Origin: Candidatus Omnitrophota bacterium
Lineage (GTDB): Bacteria > Omnitrophota > Gorgyraeia > 2-02-FULL-51-18
Direction of reading: 5' to 3'
Assembly (NCBI GenBank): GCA_023247935.1
Contig: JAHFFM010000088.1
Location: 1-7,715 of the forward strand
Length of the DNA: 7,715 nucleotides
A program made the translations under genes and the position numbers. Within the stretch, counting starts at the first letter, position 1; every line of letters begins with the position of its first letter. The notes beneath the pieces were generated by a model. That model was not told the DNA's origin, did no database searches, and saw only the letters and a list, made by a program, of their open reading frames with translations. Positions 5,219-7,715 of this stretch are shown here, in pieces.

Positions 5219-6902
5219 ATTTATTCATCCACATCTTAGCCTCTGACCCGACAAAAGAAACAGGAGCGCCCTTCGGACTCTCCCTCACTTCTTCATAGGG
5301 TATCGAATATTCCTCCAGCCTCACCCGATTAGATCGAAACAAATTAAAATTTACTTTTATAGGCCCAGCCTCCCTGCTCAGTTCCCGAAGCTCCCAACGC
5401 ACCGCGTGACTGGCTTTCGTTTGCCCATAAACATAAGGGATAGCGACAAGCAAAACATTCAGAACCATAAAAAATGCGGTGCCAATGGCCAAATATTTTT
5501 CAACCGGTGTTTGCCTGCCCGAGAAAGAAATAAAAAGGGCCAGAACGGGCACCAGCCAGAATTGCGATACGTATCTCAGCCACCAGGCTTCCGGGTTAAG
5601 AAATACGGAAACGAAAACGAAGAAAATTAAAATCCAAAAAACTTTTCTCTGAATAAATTTTTTAAGGCCGCCGATCAAAAGAGCCAAGGTTAGAATAAAA
5701 ACTCCGCCAAACAAAGGTCCGAATCCAGCCAAACGCACGTCCGGATAAAAGAAAGCCGCCGCCTCTTCTCGTTTCATGAAAAAAGAAATTTTTATTTTTA
5801 CGGAATCCATTTGAATAGTGGATTCGGAAAATAAAGAAACCAAAAATCTCTCAACCGAATTCATGGGGTAAAGCTTAAACGGCCTGTCGCCCTTCATGAT
5901 ATCGATTTTCTCCTCTCCCATTAACGGATAAAAAGGATGGCCTTTTTGGAGATAATTTTTAACATAAGGGTTATAGCCTGTCACAAAAATACCTACCACA
6001 AAAGAAAGGACAAAAATCCACAACGCCTTTTTAAAAACCTGTCTATTCTGATTAAAAATAGCGGCGGCTAAAAAACCTGCGGCAAGAATCCCAAAAGTCA
6101 GAACCGCCGTAAATTTCGTATTGATAAAATAGAGGCTCGCCGCGATTAAGGCGACCCCCAAAAACTTATTGGGTTTGAAATAAAAAATACAAAGCAAAGC
6201 GCATAAACAAAGAAAAAAAGAGGCCTGAACTCCGTCTAAATAAAAAGTGGCGGATTGGCAAATAACCACGGGATTCAATGCCGCCAAAGAGCTCAAAAGC
6301 GCGGCCCACCTCAACCGGATGGCGCGCAATCCAACCAGGGCAAATAAGAAAATCCAAAAAGACGAAAAAATCATCAAAAAATTGATGGTTTTTCCGGATT
6401 CAATGCGGCCCGCGAGCTTATAAAAACAAGCTTCGCTGATTTCCGCGGCTTTCGGGTAATGATTGTTCCAGAGAAAAGACCATTTTTCAGATTCTATTCC
6501 GGAATGCAGCGTTTCATAAACTGGGTTCCACCCGCGCGCCAATTGGATCACCGCTTCCTGATGATAAGCTTGTCCGTCATATGAAACGTCAAAATAAAAC
6601 AGGCTTAAAGCGAGGCTTGCCGTAAGCGCGATCAGAAAAAACAGGAATGCTTTTCCTGCCATTTGCGTATTGCCGTACAAAAGCGCAACCGGCAGCCATG
6701 AACCTATAGCCACCGCCAAACTGAGATAGAAAACCCAGGGAGAAATGGAAAGATGATGGAAAAATAAATAAGAAGGCACGACGAAAAGGCTGGAAACAAA
6801 AAGAAGCCCAAGCAGACCAGCCAAAAAACCGACTGTTACAAAATTTTTAAAAAAATCATGCTCTGCCTGAGAATCTGCCTCATCTGAAATAAATTTCACC
6901 AC
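5217..6902 (-). CDS. Polytopic GT-C-like membrane protein with a nucleosidase-derived N terminus
   Basis: The open frame gives 561 residues. From about residue 22 it is a polytopic membrane protein with roughly ten to twelve hydrophobic segments. A first outer loop, FDVSYDGQAYHQEAVIQLARGWNP (104-127, quoted in part: SYDGQAYHQEA), carries D109, H114 and E116, the acidic/aromatic pattern typical of GT-C glycosyltransferases acting on lipid-linked sugars; substrate unknown. The first 20 residues (VKFISDEAD...FFKNF) are not a normal leader: they match the C terminus of MTA/SAH nucleosidases in the same frame. The frame opens at GTG 6902 (a second GTG follows) with no Shine-Dalgarno. The true start may be further in, for example TTG at residue 27, also without a clear ribosome site. 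The gene ends in a good terminator. It has no overlap with the first GT-C gene's operon. Confidence 0.7.
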   Translation of the reverse strand: MVKFISDEADSQAEHDFFKNFVTVGFLAGLLGLLFVSSLFVVPSYLFFHHLSISPWVFYLSLAVAIGSWLPVALLYGNTQMAGKAFLFFLIALTASLALSLFYFDVSYDGQAYHQEAVIQLARGWNPVYETLHSGIESEKWSFLWNNHYPKAAEISEACFYKLAGRIESGKTINFLMIFSSFWIFLFALVGLRAIRLRWAALLSSLAALNPVVICQSATFYLDGVQASFFLCLCALLCIFYFKPNKFLGVALIAASLYFINTKFTAVLTFGILAAGFLAAAIFNQNRQVFKKALWIFVLSFVVGIFVTGYNPYVKNYLQKGHPFYPLMGEEKIDIMKGDRPFKLYPMNSVERFLVSLFSESTIQMDSVKIKISFFMKREEAAAFFYPDVRLAGFGPLFGGVFILTLALLIGGLKKFIQRKVFWILIFFVFVSVFLNPEAWWLRYVSQFWLVPVLALFISFSGRQTPVEKYLAIGTAFFMVLNVLLVAIPYVYGQTKASHAVRWELRELSREAGPIKVNFNLFRSNRVRLEEYSIPYEEVRESPKGAPVSFVGSEAKMWMNK

Positions 6903-7078
6903 TGAAACTGGAATACGCCGGATCGCCTAGAAATACACCGCCGCATAGGATTCCATGTCACAGGCAAGCTTGGCATACTTCCCATACCCGTACAAATCAA
7001 AACCGCTTTTTTGGAATTCAGAGAAAGAGAGCGAATGTATTGATACTCAAACTGGCTTGGACACAAGACGCTGATCAT
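6843..7078 (-). pseudogene. Broken MTA/SAH-nucleosidase-like gene
   Basis: The gene begins with ATG at 7078, three bases after the apt stop. Its first 34 codons read MISVLCPSQFEYQYIR...AVLICTGMG, a nucleosidase N terminus with the expected Glu (E11) and the G-G motif. The frame then changes: from about 6980 the other frame reads KLACDMESYAAVYF, stop TAG (6927-6929), then IPVSVVKFISDEADSQ. From memory this aligns without gaps to the C terminus of E. coli MtnN (VEMEATAIA...VPFVVVRAISDVAD), with the stop in place of a residue. The two other catalytic positions, Glu of DMES and Asp of ISD, are kept. About 140 residues that the family has between the parts are missing. So it carries an internal deletion with frameshift plus a nonsense codon. 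Its tail runs in frame into the next membrane-protein gene. The position after apt fits: the nucleosidase makes the adenine that Apt uses. Confidence 0.75.
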
Positions 7079-7081
7079 GGG

Positions 7082-7597
7082 CTAATACCGGATCAAGGAA
7101 TGAATGTTGTATTTTTTCAGCTGTTTGCGGCCTTTGAGCGCTTCGAGTTCGATTAAAAAATGAAGCGCCTGAATCTTCCCGCCCAATTTCTCAACCAAAT
7201 CAATAGCCGCGCCAATAGTTCCGCCCGTAGCTAAAACATCATCAATCAAAATCACGCGACTGCCCTTATGGATCGCGTCCTCATGCATCTCAACGCAAGC
7301 TTCGCCGTATTCTAATTTATAAGTCGCTGAAATTTTCCGATGCGGCAGCTTCCCCGCTTTGCGGACAAGCACAAACCCCACTCCCAACGCATACGCCAGC
7401 GCCGCCCCTAAAATAAACCCGCGCGACTCAACCGAAACAACATAATCGACTTTGGTTTTGGTTGCTTTTTTAAACTGTTGAATGCATTTCCGAAATGCCG
7501 GACCATTCATCAAAAGAGGCGTGATATCCCGAAATAAGATTCCTTTTTTGGGGAAGTCGGGGATTGTGCGGATGATGGATGAGAGGGATTTTTGCAT
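7082..7597 (-). CDS. apt: Adenine phosphoribosyltransferase
   Basis: The 171-residue cytoplasmic enzyme converts adenine and PRPP to AMP and pyrophosphate in purine salvage. Family signatures are all present: IPDFPKKGILFRDITPLL near the N terminus (12-29), SRGFILGAALAYALG (58-72), VRKAGKLPHRKISATYKLEYG (78-98, the flexible-loop signature) and the PRPP-binding motif VILIDDVLATGGT (114-126) with its paired Asp residues. Length is slightly below E. coli Apt (183). The start is ATG at 7597; no Shine-Dalgarno is visible, and the bases just upstream belong to a probable group II intron end. The broken nucleosidase follows 3 nt after its stop, so the two formed an adenine-salvage pair. Confidence 0.96.
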   Translation of the reverse strand: MQKSLSSIIRTIPDFPKKGILFRDITPLLMNGPAFRKCIQQFKKATKTKVDYVVSVESRGFILGAALAYALGVGFVLVRKAGKLPHRKISATYKLEYGEACVEMHEDAIHKGSRVILIDDVLATGGTIGAAIDLVEKLGGKIQALHFLIELEALKGRKQLKKYNIHSLIRY

Positions 7598-7599
7598 TG

Positions 7600-7715
7600 G
7601 TAGAATTTAAGCGCCGGTACCTTTCAGCCCGGTTTCCAAAATCCCCCTTTCAAACCGTACGTGAGCTATTCGACTCATACGGCTTACCGAGGGTTGTTCA
7701 TCTTGATGCGTGCGA
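7600..7715 (-). mobile_element. 3' part of a group II intron (domain V and probable domain VI), runs off the edge
   Basis: On the minus strand the sequence contains an intact-looking domain V (7652-7685). Downstream, GGGGGATTTTGGAAACCGG (7647-7629) can pair, with several wobbles and an internal mismatch, with CCGGCGCTTAAATTCTACC (about 7617-7599), a plausible domain VI. If the 3' end is CTAC at 7600, it fits the usual AY ending and would lie two bases before the apt ATG. The reverse transcriptase, if present, would be right of the window. The exact boundary is inferred. Confidence 0.7.
7652..7685 (-). ncRNA. Group II intron domain V hairpin
   Basis: The 34-nt length equals that of canonical domain V. 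The lower stem AAGCCGTAT pairs with GTACGGTTT with the catalytic AGC triad at its 5' side; the two-base bulge lies in CACGTACGG, and the upper stem GAG/CTC carries a GAAT loop. I recognise the family pattern AGCCGTATG...CACGTACGGTT. The upper stem has a C-A mismatch next to the loop (GAAT instead of GAAA), which may mean weakened or lost splicing. Confidence 0.88.

Noticed and set aside
6896..7078. Stand-alone 60-residue protein after apt
   Set aside because: Only its first ~34 residues look like a protein (nucleosidase N terminus); beyond the frameshift, the family sequence continues in another frame, so it is part of a broken gene.
7600..7715. Coding C terminus of a reverse transcriptase at the right edge
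   Set aside because: A minus-strand frame is open through domain V, but this is the structured RNA region; intron ORFs normally end before domain V, and no RT motifs are visible.

Overview
This is a bacterial window of moderate GC content. It holds three compact blocks of minus-strand protein genes separated by two tRNA loci that are crowded with palindromes. The right edge shows the catalytic 3' end of a group II intron. I cannot name the organism. Two polytopic GT-C-like membrane proteins and an MBOAT/SGNH pair fit a bacterium that builds acylated surface polysaccharide. GC-rich palindromes sitting inside tRNA copies are the most distinctive genomic trait. No phage or integrase gene is visible.

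Layout. Bases 1-427 contain no protein gene: a cluster of 12-nt repeats (18-127), then an intact tRNA-Arg(CCG) at 276-349 on the minus strand. That tRNA lies inside a second tRNA-Arg copy (148-404) that is interrupted in both its T-loop and its D-loop. Bases 428-4620 (minus) are an operon of GT-C-like glycosyltransferase, MBOAT O-acyltransferase and SGNH-like partner, with gaps of only 6 and 2 nt. Bases 4621-4786 are an intergenic region with nested hairpins and a probable tRNA promoter. tRNA-Ser(GCT) is at 4787-4875 (plus), followed by a strong terminator. Bases 4921-5173 are a roughly 250-bp palindrome-rich segment bounded by inverted copies of the tRNA-Ser 3' end. A two-way terminator (5179-5216) separates it from the last block.

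The last block is read on the minus strand from the right edge: group II intron domain V (and probably VI), apt (adenine phosphoribosyltransferase), a broken MTA/SAH-nucleosidase-like gene, and a second GT-C-like membrane protein. The open frame of that membrane protein begins inside the nucleosidase remnant.

How the genes fit together. The 428-4620 operon looks like a module that transfers a sugar (GT-C protein) and O-acylates a surface glycan (MBOAT carries the acyl group across the membrane, the SGNH-like protein acts on the outside). apt and the nucleosidase belong to the same adenine-salvage route: the nucleosidase releases adenine and Apt converts it to AMP. Here the nucleosidase step appears lost by an internal deletion with frameshift and an in-frame TAG.

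The most unusual signals are at the tRNA loci: a tRNA gene nested inside a split copy of itself, a 90-nt fold-back of the tRNA-Ser 3' end around its terminator, a short element with tRNA-derived inverted ends, and one palindrome family shared by both loci.
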